The notes below the pieces were generated by a model. The model ran no database searches and was not told the origin of the DNA. It was given only the letters and a program-made list of their open reading frames with translations. From NCBI GenBank assembly GCA_004362315.1, contig SNWL01000003.1:124001-188000 (forward strand): a DNA stretch of 64,000 nt. The letters are read 5' to 3'. Shown one piece after another: positions 1 to 10,860 of this stretch; positions within the stretch are counted from its first letter, which is position 1, and the number at the start of each line of letters is the position of its first letter. The stretch is from Mycobacterium sp. BK086. Its GTDB lineage: Bacteria > Actinomycetota > Actinomycetes > Mycobacteriales > Mycobacteriaceae. Made by a program: the position numbers and the translations under genes.

Positions 1-828
1 CACGACGGTGGCCACGACGTCTCCGACCGGGCTGAAGAAATGACCGGTTCCCAGCCCGCGCGACTCCGCGGCGACCGGCGAGTTGGTCGAGTACAACACC
101 CACTCCGAGAAGTCGACCTGCCGGTGAAACCACACCGAATGATTGACGGTCACCGCGAAGATGCGGTCCCAGCCCCAGGACAGCCCATGGGTGGTGATGA
201 TCGAATCCAGCACCGTGGTGTCCGACGAGTAGATCATCGCCGCCGTGTGCAGCGTCGGGTCATCGGGCATCACGCCGTCGGCCTTCAACCACACCTGATT
301 GCCGGTGAGCGTGCCGCCCTTCTCGCGCATGATCCACGACGGGTCATTGGTGTAGCGCCACTCGATCGGCCGCAGCGCTTCGACGAACCCGGGCACCACT
401 TTCTCGTAGCCGACAAGCAGCTGATCGATCGTGGAGAGAGTCTCCGGCGCAGGCAGATTGGGCATCGGAACGCCGTGCTCCAGCCCACTTCCCGCCGACG
501 TGTAGGACACCAGGGCGGTGGCCAGCAGCGTGTCACCCTGCATCGCGTCGACCCGCCGGTTGGCAAAGCGCCGCTCGTCCCGCAAGCGAACGACGCGGTA
601 TTCGATATCGGCCGCCGGATCGCCGCCTGCGATGAAGTGCACCGACAGCGCGCTCGGTGCGATGGCATTGGCCAGGGTGCGGCTGGCGGCGACAAAGGAC
701 TGCGCCATCAGCTGTCCGCCGAAGGTGCGGGGCGGATTCTTGCGGGGGTGGGCCCCGGCGAACACGTCGTCGCCGAGCGGGGACAGATCGAGAATGGCCA
801 GCAGGTCGTCGAGATCTGAGTTGGCCAA
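1..828 (-). CDS. tesB: Acyl-CoA thioesterase II (TesB), 3' end cut by window edge
   Basis: Hydrolyses acyl-CoA to free fatty acid and CoA in the cytosol. The 276 residues present read as the tandem hot-dog fold of the TesB family: an N-terminal segment with NPPRTFGGQLMAQS, then the second-half signature SLDHSVWFH-like stretch (NHSVWFHRQ) and the conserved WVLYSTNSP. The C-terminal end, probably about 25 residues, lies outside the window. I start it at the TTG at 828 because GGAG lies eight bases upstream, directly after the pykA stop; no ATG or GTG fits the conserved N-terminus better. It follows pykA by 12 bases and is likely cotranscribed with it. The pykA-tesB pairing is, as I recall, conserved in mycobacteria (Rv1617-Rv1618). 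Confidence 0.9.
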   Translation of the reverse strand, partial: MANSDLDDLLAILDLSPLGDDVFAGAHPRKNPPRTFGGQLMAQSFVAASRTLANAIAPSALSVHFIAGGDPAADIEYRVVRLRDERRFANRRVDAMQGDTLLATALVSYTSAGSGLEHGVPMPNLPAPETLSTIDQLLVGYEKVVPGFVEALRPIEWRYTNDPSWIMREKGGTLTGNQVWLKADGVMPDDPTLHTAAMIYSSDTTVLDSIITTHGLSWGWDRIFAVTVNHSVWFHRQVDFSEWVLYSTNSPVAAESRGLGTGHFFSPVGDVVATVV

Positions 829-840
829 CAGTCTGTCTCC

Positions 841-2259
841 TTAGTGGTCGTCCTCCCCGATCCGGTGCACATGAATCAGGTTGGTCGAGCCTACTGTCCC
901 CGGCGGCGCACCTGCGACGATGACCACGAGGTCGCCGCGCTTGTAGCGACCCAGCTCCAGCAGCGACTGGTCGACCTGCCGGATCATGTCGTCGGTCGCT
1001 TTCATGTGCGGAACGATGAACGTCTCGGTTCCCCACGTGAGCGCCAGCTGGCTGCGCACCTCGGGCAGCGCGGTGAACGCCAGAAGCGGCAGCGGGGTGT
1101 GCAGCCGAGCCAGCCGTTTGACGGTGTCACCGGACTGGGTGAACGCGACCAGCGCCTTGGCGTCCAGTCGCTCGCCGATATCGCGGGCGGCGTACGAGAT
1201 GACACCCCGTTTGGTGCGGGGCACGTGGGTCAGCGGCGGGGCGGCCGTCGAGTTCTCCTCGACCGCGCCGATGATCCGCGCCATCGTCCGGACGGCCTCC
1301 AGCGGGAACTTGCCGACCGAGGTCTCCCCGGAGAGCATCACGGCGTCGGCGCCGTCGAGCACGGCGTTGGCGACGTCGGAGGCCTCGGCCCGGGTGGGCC
1401 GGGAGTTCTCGATCATCGACTCGAGCATCTGGGTGGCCACGATCACCGGCTTGGCGTTCTCGCGGGCCATCTGAATGGCCCGCTTCTGGACCAGCGGGAC
1501 CTCTTCGAGCGGCAGTTCGACGCCGAGGTCACCACGCGCCACCATGACGGCGTCGAAGGCCAGGACGATGGCCTCGAGGTTGTCGATCGCCTCGGGCTTC
1601 TCCAGCTTCGCGATCACCGGAACCCGGCGGCCGACCCGGTCCATCACCTCGTGCACCAGTTCGGCATCGGCCGGCGAGCGGACGAACGACAACGCCACCA
1701 GGTCCACACCGAGGCGCAGCGCGAACTCCAAGTCCTCGATGTCCTTCTCCGAGAGCGCGGGCACCGACACGTTCATCCCGGGTAGCGATAGGCCCTTGTT
1801 GTTGCTGACCGGACCGCCCTCGGTGACCATGCACACCACGTCGTCACCGTCGATGTGCTCGACGACCAGCGCCACTTTGCCGTCGTCGACCAGCAGCCGA
1901 TCGCCGGCCTGGGCGTCCTTGGCGAGCTGCTTGTAGGTGGTCGAGACCCGGTCGTGGGTGCCTTCGCACTCCTCGACGGTGATGCGCACTGTTTCGCCGT
2001 TGGCCCAATAGGTCGGGCCGTCCGCGAAGCGTCCCAGGCGGATCTTGGGTCCCTGCAGGTCGGCGAGGATGCCGACGGCACGGCCAGTCACGTCGGACGC
2101 CGTCCGGACACGTTTGTAGGCGGCCTCGTGGTCGGCATAGTCACCGTGGCTGAAGTTCAGGCGGGCGACATCCATGCCGGCGTCGACGAGGGCCCTGACC
2201 GATTCGTCGGTGCTGGTGGCCGGGCCGAGGGTACAGACAATCTTGCCGCGTCTAGTCAC
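841..2259 (-). CDS. pykA: Pyruvate kinase
   Basis: Last step of glycolysis: phosphoenolpyruvate plus ADP to pyruvate plus ATP. The 472-residue length equals that of mycobacterial PykA. Visible signatures are the N-terminal KIVCTLGPAT, the barrel motif NFSHG, the PROSITE-type active-site segment VPVIAKLEKPEAI holding the catalytic lysine, MVARGDLGVELP, VATQMLESMI, and the SGETSVGKFPLEAV stretch near the B/C domain boundary. It starts with GTG; the sequence TATGCT sits eight bases upstream and no Shine-Dalgarno is present, so the mRNA may be leaderless. It lies 68 bases after gltD on the same strand, so it may also be read from gltBD. tesB follows closely. Confidence 0.97.
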   Translation of the reverse strand: MTRRGKIVCTLGPATSTDESVRALVDAGMDVARLNFSHGDYADHEAAYKRVRTASDVTGRAVGILADLQGPKIRLGRFADGPTYWANGETVRITVEECEGTHDRVSTTYKQLAKDAQAGDRLLVDDGKVALVVEHIDGDDVVCMVTEGGPVSNNKGLSLPGMNVSVPALSEKDIEDLEFALRLGVDLVALSFVRSPADAELVHEVMDRVGRRVPVIAKLEKPEAIDNLEAIVLAFDAVMVARGDLGVELPLEEVPLVQKRAIQMARENAKPVIVATQMLESMIENSRPTRAEASDVANAVLDGADAVMLSGETSVGKFPLEAVRTMARIIGAVEENSTAAPPLTHVPRTKRGVISYAARDIGERLDAKALVAFTQSGDTVKRLARLHTPLPLLAFTALPEVRSQLALTWGTETFIVPHMKATDDMIRQVDQSLLELGRYKRGDLVVIVAGAPPGTVGSTNLIHVHRIGEDDH

Positions 2260-2267
2260 GATGACTC

Positions 2268-2273
2268 AGCATA
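2268..2273 (-). promoter_or_regulatory. Candidate -10 box of pykA (leaderless start)
   Basis: On the minus strand TATGCT ends eight bases before the GTG of pykA. It fits the mycobacterial TANNNT -10 element, placing the transcript start at or within a base or two of the start codon. No -35 is obvious. No Shine-Dalgarno sequence is seen before the GTG. Confidence 0.45.
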
Positions 2274-2327
2274 GTCGCGGCTCACGGGCATCTCGACCGA
2301 TACAGATCGCGGTGGCAGGCTATTCAC

Positions 2328-3827
2328 TCAGACGACGGCCAATGGCAATTGGTGCGGCCGTACCGGCTCCGGGAGATCCGACTCCCCCATGAGAAACGCG
2401 TCCACCGCGTGCGCGGCGGCACGGCCCTCCGCGATCGCCCACACCACCAGCGAGGCGCCCCGGTGGGCGTCCCCGCAGACGAAGACACCGGGAGCGTCGG
2501 TCTGCCAGTCCGATCCGCAGCCGATCACCCCGCGTGGGGTCAGCGTGATACCGAGATCGTCGAGCAGCGTCATGTGCTCGACACCCTCGAAGCCGATCGC
2601 CAGCAATGCCAGATCGCAAGGGATTTCCAGCGATTCACCGACCGGCGTGATGACCCGGCGACCGTCGACGCGTTCGACCTTCACCTCGGCGATCTGCATC
2701 GCGCGCAGATTGCCGTCGTCGTCACCGACGAAGCGCTGCACGGCCACCTGGTAGTGAACGGTGCCACCCTCGGCGTGCGCGGGCGAGCTACGGAGCACCA
2801 ATGGCCAAGTGGGCCAAGGGGAAAGATCCTCATCGCGGACGTCCGGCGGCTGCGGGTTGTAGTCCAGCTGAGTCACCGATGCCGCACCTTGGCGGTGCGC
2901 GGTGCCCAGGCAGTCGGCGCCGGTGTCGCCGCCGCCGATGATCACCACATGCTTGCCCTTGGCCGAGATCTCCGAGGGGCCGTCGCCCTCGCACTCGTGG
3001 TTGGCCGGAACGAGGTGCTCCATCGCCAGGTGAACGCCGTTGAGATGACGGCCCTCGACGTCGTTGTCCCGGCCGCGCAGCGCACCGACCGCGAGCACCA
3101 CCGCGTCGAAGCGGTTGCGGAGCTCCTCGACCGAGACGTCCACCCCGACCTCGCACTCGGTGACGAAACGCGTTCCCTCGGCACGCATCTGGGCCAGCCG
3201 CTGGTTGAGCGTGGCCTTCTCGAGCTTGTACTCGGGGATGCCGTACCTCAGCAAGCCGCCGAGCCGGTCGTCGCGTTCGTAGACGGTGACGTGATGCCCG
3301 GCGCGGGTCAGCTGCTGCGCGGCGGCCAACCCCGCGGGCCCCGAACCGACAACGGCGACGCTCTTCCCGGTGCCGATGGCCGCGGGCTGCGCCTCGACGA
3401 TGCCCATCCGCCAGGCCTGGTCGACGATCGTGTTCTCGATGCGTTTGATCGTGACGCTGCCGCCGGTGTCCTCCTCGGCGATGGACAGCACGCAGGCCGC
3501 CTCGCACGGTGCGGGACAGAGCCGTCCGGTGAATTCCGGGAAGTTGTTGGTGGCGTGCAGGCGTTCACTGGCGGCGTCCCAGCGACCCCGGCGGACCAGG
3601 TCGTTCCACTCCGGGATCAGGTTGCCCAGCGGGCAGCCGGCAGTTCCGGAGTGGCAGAACGGGATTCCGCAGTCCATGCAGCGACGGGCCTGCTGTGACA
3701 CCTCGCCCGCGCGGTCCTTGGGGTCTTGACGTTCGTAGACCTCGCGCCAGTCGCCCACCCGCTCGTCGACGGTCCGCTTGGCGGCCTCGATCTTGGGAAC
3801 CTTCAGAAATCCGGTGGGATCAGCCAC
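2328..3827 (-). CDS. gltD: Glutamate synthase (NADPH) small subunit
   Basis: Supplies electrons from NADPH, through FAD and Fe-S centres, to the GltB subunit for glutamate synthesis. The N-terminal third carries two cysteine clusters, [16 protein letters not shown] and CPAPCEAAC, that bind the [4Fe-4S] clusters. A first dinucleotide site ([14 protein letters not shown], about residue 155) is for FAD and a second ([15 protein letters not shown], about 290) for [22 protein letters not shown] near the end is typical. I chose the GTG whose first bases overlap the gltB stop by eight bases; the open frame runs further upstream, but that extension lies inside gltB and lacks homology. The 499 residues match the usual family length. 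Translational coupling to gltB is likely. Confidence 0.95.
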   Translation of the reverse strand: MADPTGFLKVPKIEAAKRTVDERVGDWREVYERQDPKDRAGEVSQQARRCMDCGIPFCHSGTAGCPLGNLIPEWNDLVRRGRWDAASERLHATNNFPEFTGRLCPAPCEAACVLSIAEEDTGGSVTIKRIENTIVDQAWRMGIVEAQPAAIGTGKSVAVVGSGPAGLAAAQQLTRAGHHVTVYERDDRLGGLLRYGIPEYKLEKATLNQRLAQMRAEGTRFVTECEVGVDVSVEELRNRFDAVVLAVGALRGRDNDVEGRHLNGVHLAMEHLVPANHECEGDGPSEISAKGKHVVIIGGGDTGADCLGTAHRQGAASVTQLDYNPQPPDVRDEDLSPWPTWPLVLRSSPAHAEGGTVHYQVAVQRFVGDDDGNLRAMQIAEVKVERVDGRRVITPVGESLEIPCDLALLAIGFEGVEHMTLLDDLGITLTPRGVIGCGSDWQTDAPGVFVCGDAHRGASLVVWAIAEGRAAAHAVDAFLMGESDLPEPVRPHQLPLAVV

Positions 3828-6800
3828 GGGTCGCCTCCATGATCGCGGTGTCCACGTCACGCCCCTCGGCCTTGGCCATCCGGGTGGCTTCGAGCACCTT
3901 CTGGTAGTCGGTGGGCATGATCTTGGTGAATTGAGCGCTGCGCCTTGGCCAGTCCGACAGCACCGACTTGGCCAGCGTGCTGCCGGTGTGATGGACATGG
4001 CGGGCCACCACGTCGTGCAGCCACTCCAGATCGTCGGGATCCAGGCTCTGCAGCTCGACCATCGCCGTGTTGACCTTCGCCGGATTCAGGCCCAGCACAT
4101 AGGCGATACCGCCGGACATCCCCGCGGCCATGTTGCGTCCGGTGCGGCCGAGCACGACGACGCGCCCACCGGTCATGTATTCACAGGCGTGGTCACCGAC
4201 ACCTTCGGTCACCGCCAGCGCCCCGGAGTTGCGGGCGGCGAACCGCTCCCCGACCCGGCCGCGCAGGAACACCTCGCCCGACGTCGCCCCGTAGAGCAGG
4301 GTGTTGCCGGCGATCACGTTGTCCTCGGGCAGGAACAGGACGTCGTCCGGCGGGCGCACGATCACCCGGCCCCCGGAAAGGCCCTTGCCCACATAGTCGT
4401 TGGCGTCGCCGATGAGGTCGAGGGTGATACCCGGCGGCAAGAACGCCCCGATGGATTGCCCGGCCGAGCCGGTAAGCGTGATGTGGATGGTGTCGTCGGG
4501 CAGGCCCGCGGCGCCGTAGCGTCGGGTGACCTCCGAACCGAGCAGCGTGCCGACGGTGCGGTTGACGTTGCGCACCGGCAATTCCAGCCGCACCGCGTGG
4601 GCGTCCTCCAGGGCTCCTTCGGCCAGTGCCATCAGGGTCTGGTCCAGGGCGTGCTCGAGACCGTGCTCCTGATCGCGCAGGCGACGCCGCTGGGGCAGCG
4701 GACCACCGTGGGCATCGGTGGGCACGGCGAAGATCGGGCTCAGGTCCAGCCCCTTGGCCTTCCAGTGCGCCACACCGTCAGCGGTGTCGAGCAGTTCGGC
4801 GTGACCGACCGCCTCGTCGATGCTCCGGAAGCCCAGCTCGGCCAGCATTGTGCGGACGTCCTCGGCGATGAAGCGGAAGAAGTTCTCGACGAATTCCGGC
4901 TTGCCGTTGAAACGTGCTCGCAATTCCGGGTTTTGGGTGGCCACACCGACGGGGCAGGTGTCGAGGTGACAGACCCGCATCATGATGCAGCCCGCCACGA
5001 TCAGCGGGGCCGTCGAGAAGCCGAACTCCTCGGCGCCGAGCAGAGCGGCGACCATGACGTCGCGGGCGGTGCGCAGCCCGCCGTCGCACTGGACCGTGAT
5101 GCGGTCCCGAAGACCGTTGAGTACCAACGTCTGCTGGGTGTCGGCAAGGCCGATCTCCCACGGTGCCCCGGCATGCTTGAGGCTCGTGAGCGGCGCCGCG
5201 CCGGTGCCGCCGTCGTATCCGGAGATCAGCACGACATCGGCGTGCGCCTTCGATACGCCCGCCGCCACCGTGCCGACGCCGACCGAGCTGACCAGCTTGA
5301 CGTGAATCCTGGCCTCGGAGTTGGCGTTCTTGAGGTCGTGGATCAGCTGGGCCAGATCCTCGATCGAGTAGATGTCGTGGTGCGGCGGTGGCGAGATCAG
5401 GCCGACGCCCGGCGTGGAGTGCCGGGTCTTGGCGATGTTGGGATACACCTTGAACCCGGGCAGCTGACCGCCCTCGCCGGGCTTGGCTCCCTGCGCCATC
5501 TTGATCTGGATGTCGGTCGCATTCACCAGATAGTCACTGGTGACGCCGAACCGGCCCGAGGCGACCTGTTTGACGGCGCTGCGCCGGCGCGGATCGTAGA
5601 GCCGGTCCTCGTCCTCGCCACCCTCGCCGCTGTTGGACCGCCCGCCGATGTTGTTCATGGCGATCGCCATGGTCTCGTGGGCTTCCTGGGAGATCGAGCC
5701 ATAACTCATGGCGCCGGTGTTGAACCGGCTGCAGATGGCGTCGACGGACTCCACCTCGTGCAGCGGGATGGGCGCGCGCAGGCCCTTCTTGAAGGAGAAC
5801 AGCCCGCGCAGCGTCCCGCCCTCCTGGGAGAGTCGGTTGACCTCGTCGGAGTACTTGGCGAACACCTCGTTGCGCCCGGTCCGGGTCGAATGTTGAAGCA
5901 GGAAGACGGTTTCCGGGGTGAACAGATGTAGCTCGCCCTCACGACGGAACTGGTACTCGCCGCCGACCTCCAGCCGGCGGTGCACCCGCTCGGTCGGGTT
6001 CTCCGGGTAGGCGCGGCGGTGCCGCTGTTTGACCTCCTCGGCGAGCACGTCGAGTCCGACACCGCCGAGCTGGCTGACCGTCCCGGTGAGATACTCGTCG
6101 ACCACGTCCGTGCTCAGCCCGACGGCCTCGAAAGCCTGTGCCGCCGTGTAGGACCCGACGGTCGAGATGCCCATCTTGCTCATCACCTTCATGACGCCCT
6201 TACCGAGCGCCTTGAGGTAGTTGCGGACTGCCGCGCCGGCGTCGATCCCGGTGAGCTCACCTTCGCGGATGAGATCCTCGATCGACTCGAAGGCCAGGTA
6301 CGGGTTGACCGCGGCCGCGCCGTAGCCGATCAGCAGCGCGATATGGTGGACCTCGCGGGCGTCACCGCTCTCCACAACCAGCGCCACCATGGTGCGCTGC
6401 TTGGTCCGCACCAGGTGATGATGGACTGCGGCGACGGCCAGCAGCGACGGGATCGGCGCCCGGGTGTGGTCGGAATCGCGGTCGGAGATCACTAGTGTGC
6501 GTGCGCCTTTGGCGATCGCCTCGGTCGCGCGGTGACGCAGTTCCTCGATGGCCTCGGCCAGTCCTTCCCCACCCCGCTCGACCTCGTAGAGCGCCTTGAG
6601 GACCGCGGTCTTCAGACCGGGCTGCTCGCCGTCGTCGTTGATATGGACGATCCGGTTCAGCTCGTCGTTGTCCAGAACCGGCCAGTGCACGAGGATCTGG
6701 CGGCAGGAGGCCGCGGTGGGCTCCAGCAGATTCTGCTCGGGGCCCATGACGCGGGCCAGCGAGGTGACGATCTCCTCCCGGATGGCGTCCAATGGCGGGT

Positions 6801-8376
6801 TCGTCACCTGGGCGAACAGTTCGACGAAGTAGTCGTAGATCAGCTTGGGGCGCTGCGAAAGAACGGCCACCGGGGTGTCGGTGCCCATCGATCCGAGCGG
6901 CTCCTGTCCGGACGCTGCCATCGGCGTGAGCATGATCCGCAGGTCTTCTTCGGTGTAACCGAAGGCGATCTGACGGCGGACCACCGATTCGTGATTGGGC
7001 GAGACGCGAGTGCGGGCGGGCAGGGTCGCGATGTCGAGCAATCCGGCATGCAGCCATTCGCCGTACGGGTGCTCGGCGGCCAGCTGACCCTTGATCTCGT
7101 CGTCCGAGATGATGCGACCGGCGGCGGTGTCGATCAGGAACATCTTGCCTGGCTCGAGCCGCCCCTTGGCGACGACTTCGCCCGGCGGGATGTCCAGCAC
7201 ACCGCTCTCGCTGGCGAGGATGACCCGGTCGTCGATGGTCCGCCACCACCGGCCGGGCCGTAATCCGTTGCGGTCCAACACCGCTCCGACGACGGTTCCG
7301 TCGGTGAACGTCACGCAGGCCGGGCCGTCCCACGGCTCCATGAGCGAGGCGTGGTACTGGCAGAAGGCCCGGCGGGCCGGGTCGAGGGTGGAGTTGTTCT
7401 CCCACGCCTCGGGGATCATCATCATCACGGCGTGCGGCAGGCTGCGGCCGCCGAGGTGGAGCAGTTCGAGCACCTGGTCGAAGGATGCCGAGTCCGAGGC
7501 GTCGGGCGTGCAGATCGGCGACAGCCGGCTCAGGTCACCCGGGATCTTGGCGCTGGCGAGCATGGCTTCGCGGGCGTGCATGCGGTTGCGGTTGCCGCGC
7601 ACGGTGTTGATCTCGCCGTTGTGGGCCACGAAGCGGAACGGATGCGCCAGCGGCCACGACGGGAAGGTGTTGGTGGAGAAGCGACTGTGCACGATGGCGA
7701 TCGCGCTCATGCAGCGTTCGTCACGCAGGTCGGCGAAGTACTTCGGCAGCTGCATCGTGGTGAGCATGCCCTTGTAGGCCAGTGTGCGACTGGACAGCGA
7801 CGGGAAGTAGACGTCGCCCTGCTCGGCACGCTTGCGTACCGGGTAGACCAGGCGATCGAGGTCGATTCCGCCGGGACGGCTGCCATTTCGCTCGGGCGCG
7901 GCGACGAACAACATCGACATGTGGGGCATGCAACCCAGCGCTGTCGCACCGACCTCGGCGCCGCTCGGATCGACTGGCACCGCACGCCAGCCGAGAACCT
8001 GCAGACCTTCCTCGTCGGCGATGGCCTGCACCCGGTCCACGGCCGCCACCCGGGCGACCGGATCCTGGGGCAGGAAGCAGATGCCGGCCGCAAACGTGCT
8101 GCAGCCGTTGGCCGTCGGCGCGGGCAGATCGAATTCGACGACTTCCCTGAGCAATTCGACCGGCAGCTGCAGCAGAATGCCCGCACCGTCACCGCTGTTC
8201 GGCTCGGCGCCTGCGGCGCCGCGGTGTTCAAGGTGCTCCAGCGCGGTCAGACCGTCAGCGACGATCTGATGCGATCGGCGGCCCTGAATATCGGCGACCA
8301 TCGCAACGCCGCACGAATCGGACTCGTTCCGGGGGTCGTAGAGACCCTGCGCTTCGGGAAGTGCTGAGAACAGCAT
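3820..8376 (-). CDS. gltB: Glutamate synthase (NADPH) large subunit
   Basis: Makes two glutamates from glutamine and 2-oxoglutarate. At 1518 residues it is full length. The N-terminal glutamine amidotransferase nucleophile is Cys22 ([10 protein letters not shown]), so 21 residues are probably removed as a propeptide. The central and FMN-binding synthase domains follow ([25 protein letters not shown]), with the [3Fe-4S] motif [12 protein letters not shown] near residue 1130 and the C-terminal GXGXG beta-helix domain. A strong Shine-Dalgarno GGAGGAG precedes the ATG. gltD follows with an eight-base overlap. In M. smegmatis, as I recall, gltBD also sit next to pykA and tesB, whereas in M. tuberculosis gltBD lie elsewhere. 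Confidence 0.97.
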   Translation of the reverse strand: MLFSALPEAQGLYDPRNESDSCGVAMVADIQGRRSHQIVADGLTALEHLEHRGAAGAEPNSGDGAGILLQLPVELLREVVEFDLPAPTANGCSTFAAGICFLPQDPVARVAAVDRVQAIADEEGLQVLGWRAVPVDPSGAEVGATALGCMPHMSMLFVAAPERNGSRPGGIDLDRLVYPVRKRAEQGDVYFPSLSSRTLAYKGMLTTMQLPKYFADLRDERCMSAIAIVHSRFSTNTFPSWPLAHPFRFVAHNGEINTVRGNRNRMHAREAMLASAKIPGDLSRLSPICTPDASDSASFDQVLELLHLGGRSLPHAVMMMIPEAWENNSTLDPARRAFCQYHASLMEPWDGPACVTFTDGTVVGAVLDRNGLRPGRWWRTIDDRVILASESGVLDIPPGEVVAKGRLEPGKMFLIDTAAGRIISDDEIKGQLAAEHPYGEWLHAGLLDIATLPARTRVSPNHESVVRRQIAFGYTEEDLRIMLTPMAASGQEPLGSMGTDTPVAVLSQRPKLIYDYFVELFAQVTNPPLDAIREEIVTSLARVMGPEQNLLEPTAASCRQILVHWPVLDNDELNRIVHINDDGEQPGLKTAVLKALYEVERGGEGLAEAIEELRHRATEAIAKGARTLVISDRDSDHTRAPIPSLLAVAAVHHHLVRTKQRTMVALVVESGDAREVHHIALLIGYGAAAVNPYLAFESIEDLIREGELTGIDAGAAVRNYLKALGKGVMKVMSKMGISTVGSYTAAQAFEAVGLSTDVVDEYLTGTVSQLGGVGLDVLAEEVKQRHRRAYPENPTERVHRRLEVGGEYQFRREGELHLFTPETVFLLQHSTRTGRNEVFAKYSDEVNRLSQEGGTLRGLFSFKKGLRAPIPLHEVESVDAICSRFNTGAMSYGSISQEAHETMAIAMNNIGGRSNSGEGGEDEDRLYDPRRRSAVKQVASGRFGVTSDYLVNATDIQIKMAQGAKPGEGGQLPGFKVYPNIAKTRHSTPGVGLISPPPHHDIYSIEDLAQLIHDLKNANSEARIHVKLVSSVGVGTVAAGVSKAHADVVLISGYDGGTGAAPLTSLKHAGAPWEIGLADTQQTLVLNGLRDRITVQCDGGLRTARDVMVAALLGAEEFGFSTAPLIVAGCIMMRVCHLDTCPVGVATQNPELRARFNGKPEFVENFFRFIAEDVRTMLAELGFRSIDEAVGHAELLDTADGVAHWKAKGLDLSPIFAVPTDAHGGPLPQRRRLRDQEHGLEHALDQTLMALAEGALEDAHAVRLELPVRNVNRTVGTLLGSEVTRRYGAAGLPDDTIHITLTGSAGQSIGAFLPPGITLDLIGDANDYVGKGLSGGRVIVRPPDDVLFLPEDNVIAGNTLLYGATSGEVFLRGRVGERFAARNSGALAVTEGVGDHACEYMTGGRVVVLGRTGRNMAAGMSGGIAYVLGLNPAKVNTAMVELQSLDPDDLEWLHDVVARHVHHTGSTLAKSVLSDWPRRSAQFTKIMPTDYQKVLEATRMAKAEGRDVDTAIMEATRG

Positions 8377-8514
8377 TCCAGGCTCCTCCGCGGTCGGTCA
8401 TGCGGCGGGAAGGCTGGTGCTGAATTGTGGCTTGCCGCAGTCTGACGTGTGTTGTCCAGGGACTGCATCGGCCCGATGAATTGCAGTTGCGATTGTATCA
8501 GCGCGCGCGGATCG
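8377..8514 (-). promoter_or_regulatory. Upstream region of gltB with candidate -10 box
   Basis: This 138-base gap separates the DUF2752 gene from gltB on the same strand. On the minus strand TACAAT (8497 down to 8492) fits a TANNNT -10 element and would give a leader of about 105 bases ending in the GGAGGAG Shine-Dalgarno of gltB. I see no clear GlnR box, riboswitch or terminator hairpin. A short open frame beginning at 8468 runs into gltB in another frame and is probably chance. Confidence 0.35.
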
Positions 8515-8922
8515 CTACTGACTGATTAATGTGGGGACCAGCGGGAAGCCGGGCAGATTGCGCACCACGCCCCAGACGACGGCCGCGATCACGATCACGG
8601 CAACCGAGGGCACCGTGAAGGCTCGCTCCCCCCGCCTGATCCGCCACAACACCCAGATGGCGAGCACCGGCAGACCCACCAGCAGGAAGACATTGTCGAC
8701 GACGGCGGCGCCGAGGTCGCCGTGCAGCAAGTCGTGGGTCATCCGCAGACCGCCGCAGGCCGGGCAGTTCCAACCGGTCAGCAGACGGAACGGACAGGGC
8801 GGGAACAGTGAACCCGGTACATGCGGGTCGACCACACCCACGTAGGCCAGGGCGCCGACCGCGAGGGCACCCGTACCGATCGAAAGGGCGCCCGTCCTGA
8901 TCGAAAGAACGCTACGTGCCAT
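8515..8922 (-). CDS. DUF2752 membrane protein
   Basis: Function unknown. The 135-residue protein fits the DUF2752 family: the signature CPFRLLTGWNCPACGGLRMTHDLLHG holds the conserved Cys-Pro-x-Cys-Gly-Gly core. Hydrophobic segments lie at about residues 10-30, 75-93 and 102-120, so it should be an inner-membrane protein with three helices. Its ATG overlaps the end of the upstream TM2-domain gene by 11 bases, so the two are probably translationally coupled. The pair corresponds in order and type to Rv1616 and Rv1615 of M. tuberculosis, as I recall. No catalytic role can be read from sequence. Confidence 0.85.
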   Translation of the reverse strand: MARSVLSIRTGALSIGTGALAVGALAYVGVVDPHVPGSLFPPCPFRLLTGWNCPACGGLRMTHDLLHGDLGAAVVDNVFLLVGLPVLAIWVLWRIRRGERAFTVPSVAVIVIAAVVWGVVRNLPGFPLVPTLISQ

Positions 8923-9298
8923 CGCGCAAGGGCCGCCCCTGCGGGTCGCGCACCTTGTCGGTGAGGATCAGGATCGCGTCGACGATCCCCCAGACGACGG
9001 CGCCGATCCCACACGTGACGAGTCCGACGAGTAGCTGCGCGATGCCCAGTCCCGTGTAGCCCAGGTAGATGCGGCCGATGCCGACAAGGCCGAACAAGCC
9101 GAGCAGCTGCAGCAGGCCGCCGACGACCTTCGACTTGTCCGACAGCGGTTCACCGGTGATGGGATGCCGACCAAAAGGCGCCGACGGGTCGACGTAGCCT
9201 CCCGGGCCGGGATACTGCGGCGGCATCGGGTAGCTCTGCGGAGGCTGATAGTTGGGCGGGGGTGCGCCCTCGGTGCCTCCGAACTGGGGCTCAGTCAT
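8912..9298 (-). CDS. TM2-domain membrane protein with Pro/Gly-rich N-terminus
   Basis: Function unknown. The first 50 residues are rich in Pro, Gly, Tyr and Gln, a low-complexity cytoplasmic tail common in mycobacterial membrane proteins. Then come SDKSKVVGGLLQLLGLFG, a GxGRIYLGYTGLGIAQLL turn and a second hydrophobic stretch ending ILILTDKVRDPQGRPL, the pattern of the TM2 domain (two helices joined by a short polar loop). I start it at the ATG at 9298 rather than four codons earlier because MTEPQ matches the usual start and CATGCT lies seven bases upstream as a weak leaderless -10. It overlaps the DUF2752 gene. Confidence 0.85.
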   Translation of the reverse strand: MTEPQFGGTEGAPPPNYQPPQSYPMPPQYPGPGGYVDPSAPFGRHPITGEPLSDKSKVVGGLLQLLGLFGLVGIGRIYLGYTGLGIAQLLVGLVTCGIGAVVWGIVDAILILTDKVRDPQGRPLRDGT

Positions 9299-9328
9299 GC
9301 CACACAGCATGCCAGAGCGGGGGCCAAC

Positions 9329-10771
9329 CTAGAAGGGTGGCGCGTCGTCATCCGAGCCCGGCGGGCCCGGACCAACCGCTGGTACGCGTTGCGCCCGGTT
9401 GCGGGCCCGCTCGGCCGCGATGTGGTGGGCGCGGTTCTGCGCTCGGGTGGTCCGGCGCCTGGGCATCATCACCGACCTGTCGCCGCAGCGATGCTCCGCG
9501 GGAGGCGGGGTCGCCGCCGGACCGGTCGGTGTCATCAGCGCGGGAAAGAGCACCACACTGCCCGGCGTCGTCACATAGGTTTCGCCGTCGGGAAGGGTCC
9601 AGATCACGGTGCCATCTGGTAGCTGTTGGTCTTTCCAGCCCCAGAAGGTCTTCATGATGTGGTGATCACGGCACAGGCATTTGAGGTTGGACGCGTCTGT
9701 CCCGCCGTAGGGCCACGGCACCGTGTGGTCGATGTCGCAGTGGGTCGCGGGCTTGTCGCAGCCCGGAGCCCGGCAGGTGAGATCGCGGCACCGCACGAAG
9801 TCCGCGAGTGCCCGCGACGGGTGATAGCTGGGGCACGGTGGCTCGTCGCACGGAATGACCACCGGGCGCTCACGGGCCTTCGCTTTGAGCTCGGCCAGCA
9901 GCTGCGGGGAGATCAGCTCTCCGGTGTCGAGCACGTAGGCAGGTTTGTTGGCCGTGCCGTCGAGCGTCGCCTGGTCGGCGACGACATGGATGACGACCGA
10001 GCCGGTAGGCGATTCGGTTGCGGGGCAGTCAGACTCACCACATTCACAGGTCAGCCGCTCCGCCCCTAAGCCGAGCGCCCCCAAAGAGTCGGCACGACGT
10101 TGGCCGACCGTTCGAGGATCCGTCTCGCAGACAGACTTGGCCATGGCGTCAATCCGCTTCTTCAGCGCCGCGCCGTTGGCGGCCGACAGGCGAGCGGTGA
10201 GGTCGATGTAACCGTCGCTGGACTCCCAGAACGTGACGTCACGATCAGTCCCACGGTCGTGTATCCGGCGGACCGCATCGGGATCGTGTTGAACCACAAC
10301 GTCGTCGATCTCGGTCGCGAGCTTGCCTCGGGTCATCGACGGCCAGCGGCCGACGTGCGCCGCGAGCTCGGCGTCGATTTCTGCCATGGCGTCGGTGTCG
10401 GTGACGAGATGAGTGCGGTAGACGATCGTCTGATACAAGCGGACGTCGATGTCTCCCGCTTCGAAGACAGCGGCCACGGCTGGTAGGCGCAGCATGGCCA
10501 GCGCATAGTTCATGTAGCTGTTGGCTTTACTCAGGCTCAGCCGCAGTGCTGCTGCGACCTCCGCGCCAACCGCTTTCCAGGTATCCACGGCCCAGTCCTC
10601 GCGCTCGCCAAGCGATTCGCGGCGCATCTCGAAGACGTCGGCGATGATCCGCAGCCGCTGAGCGGCGGCCACGTTCTCCAGCCGCGACACATTGGTGAGC
10701 CGACCGATCAGCTCGCGTGACCGCGGCGTATCGGGCAGCTCGGCGTACTCGCCGGGCCAATGATCGAACAT
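9329..10771 (-). CDS. 13E12 repeat family protein (DUF222 plus HNH nuclease)
   Basis: A member of the multicopy mycobacterial REP13E12 family. The N-terminal two thirds are DUF222-like (helical, with LSLSKANSYMNYALAMLRLP and ARLSAANGAALKKRIDAMA). The C-terminal part holds an HNH endonuclease-like motif: CRAPGCDKPATHCDIDHTVPWPYGG, then NLKCLCRDHHIMKT, with zinc-type cysteines and the paired histidines. The tail after residue 400 is Arg/Pro-rich and probably disordered. I use the ATG at 10771, which has CATACT seven bases upstream; the frame is open for 20 more codons. In M. tuberculosis, REP13E12 copies serve as integration targets for phiRv1-type prophage. No integrase or direct repeat is visible here. 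Role in the cell is unknown. Confidence 0.85.
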   Translation of the reverse strand: MFDHWPGEYAELPDTPRSRELIGRLTNVSRLENVAAAQRLRIIADVFEMRRESLGEREDWAVDTWKAVGAEVAAALRLSLSKANSYMNYALAMLRLPAVAAVFEAGDIDVRLYQTIVYRTHLVTDTDAMAEIDAELAAHVGRWPSMTRGKLATEIDDVVVQHDPDAVRRIHDRGTDRDVTFWESSDGYIDLTARLSAANGAALKKRIDAMAKSVCETDPRTVGQRRADSLGALGLGAERLTCECGESDCPATESPTGSVVIHVVADQATLDGTANKPAYVLDTGELISPQLLAELKAKARERPVVIPCDEPPCPSYHPSRALADFVRCRDLTCRAPGCDKPATHCDIDHTVPWPYGGTDASNLKCLCRDHHIMKTFWGWKDQQLPDGTVIWTLPDGETYVTTPGSVVLFPALMTPTGPAATPPPAEHRCGDRSVMMPRRRTTRAQNRAHHIAAERARNRAQRVPAVGPGPPGSDDDAPPF

Positions 10772-10847
10772 GTGTTCGAGTATGCCATAGCCGGACGACA
10801 AGTTCAGCGGCGGCGAAAATGGGTGGAGCACGAAAACGATCGCCTGA

Positions 10848-10853
10848 TACGGT
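10848..10853 (+). promoter_or_regulatory. Candidate -10 box for tRNA-Leu transcript / leader ORF
   Basis: TACGGT fits the TANNNT -10 pattern and lies seven bases before the ATG at 10861, so a transcript would begin at that ATG and run through a hairpin into tRNA-Leu. This is the only promoter-like element I find upstream of the tRNA. Confidence 0.4.
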
Positions 10854-10860
10854 CGCGCCC

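Noticed and set aside
3778-5931. A 717-codon open frame on the plus strand across gltB
   Set aside because: It is antisense to the clear gltB gene and its translation is rich in Arg, His, Gly and Val with no family motif, a usual shadow in GC-rich DNA.
8247-8468. A 73-codon minus-strand frame in the gltB leader
   Set aside because: Most of it overlaps gltB in another frame; composition is not protein-like and no ribosome site is present.
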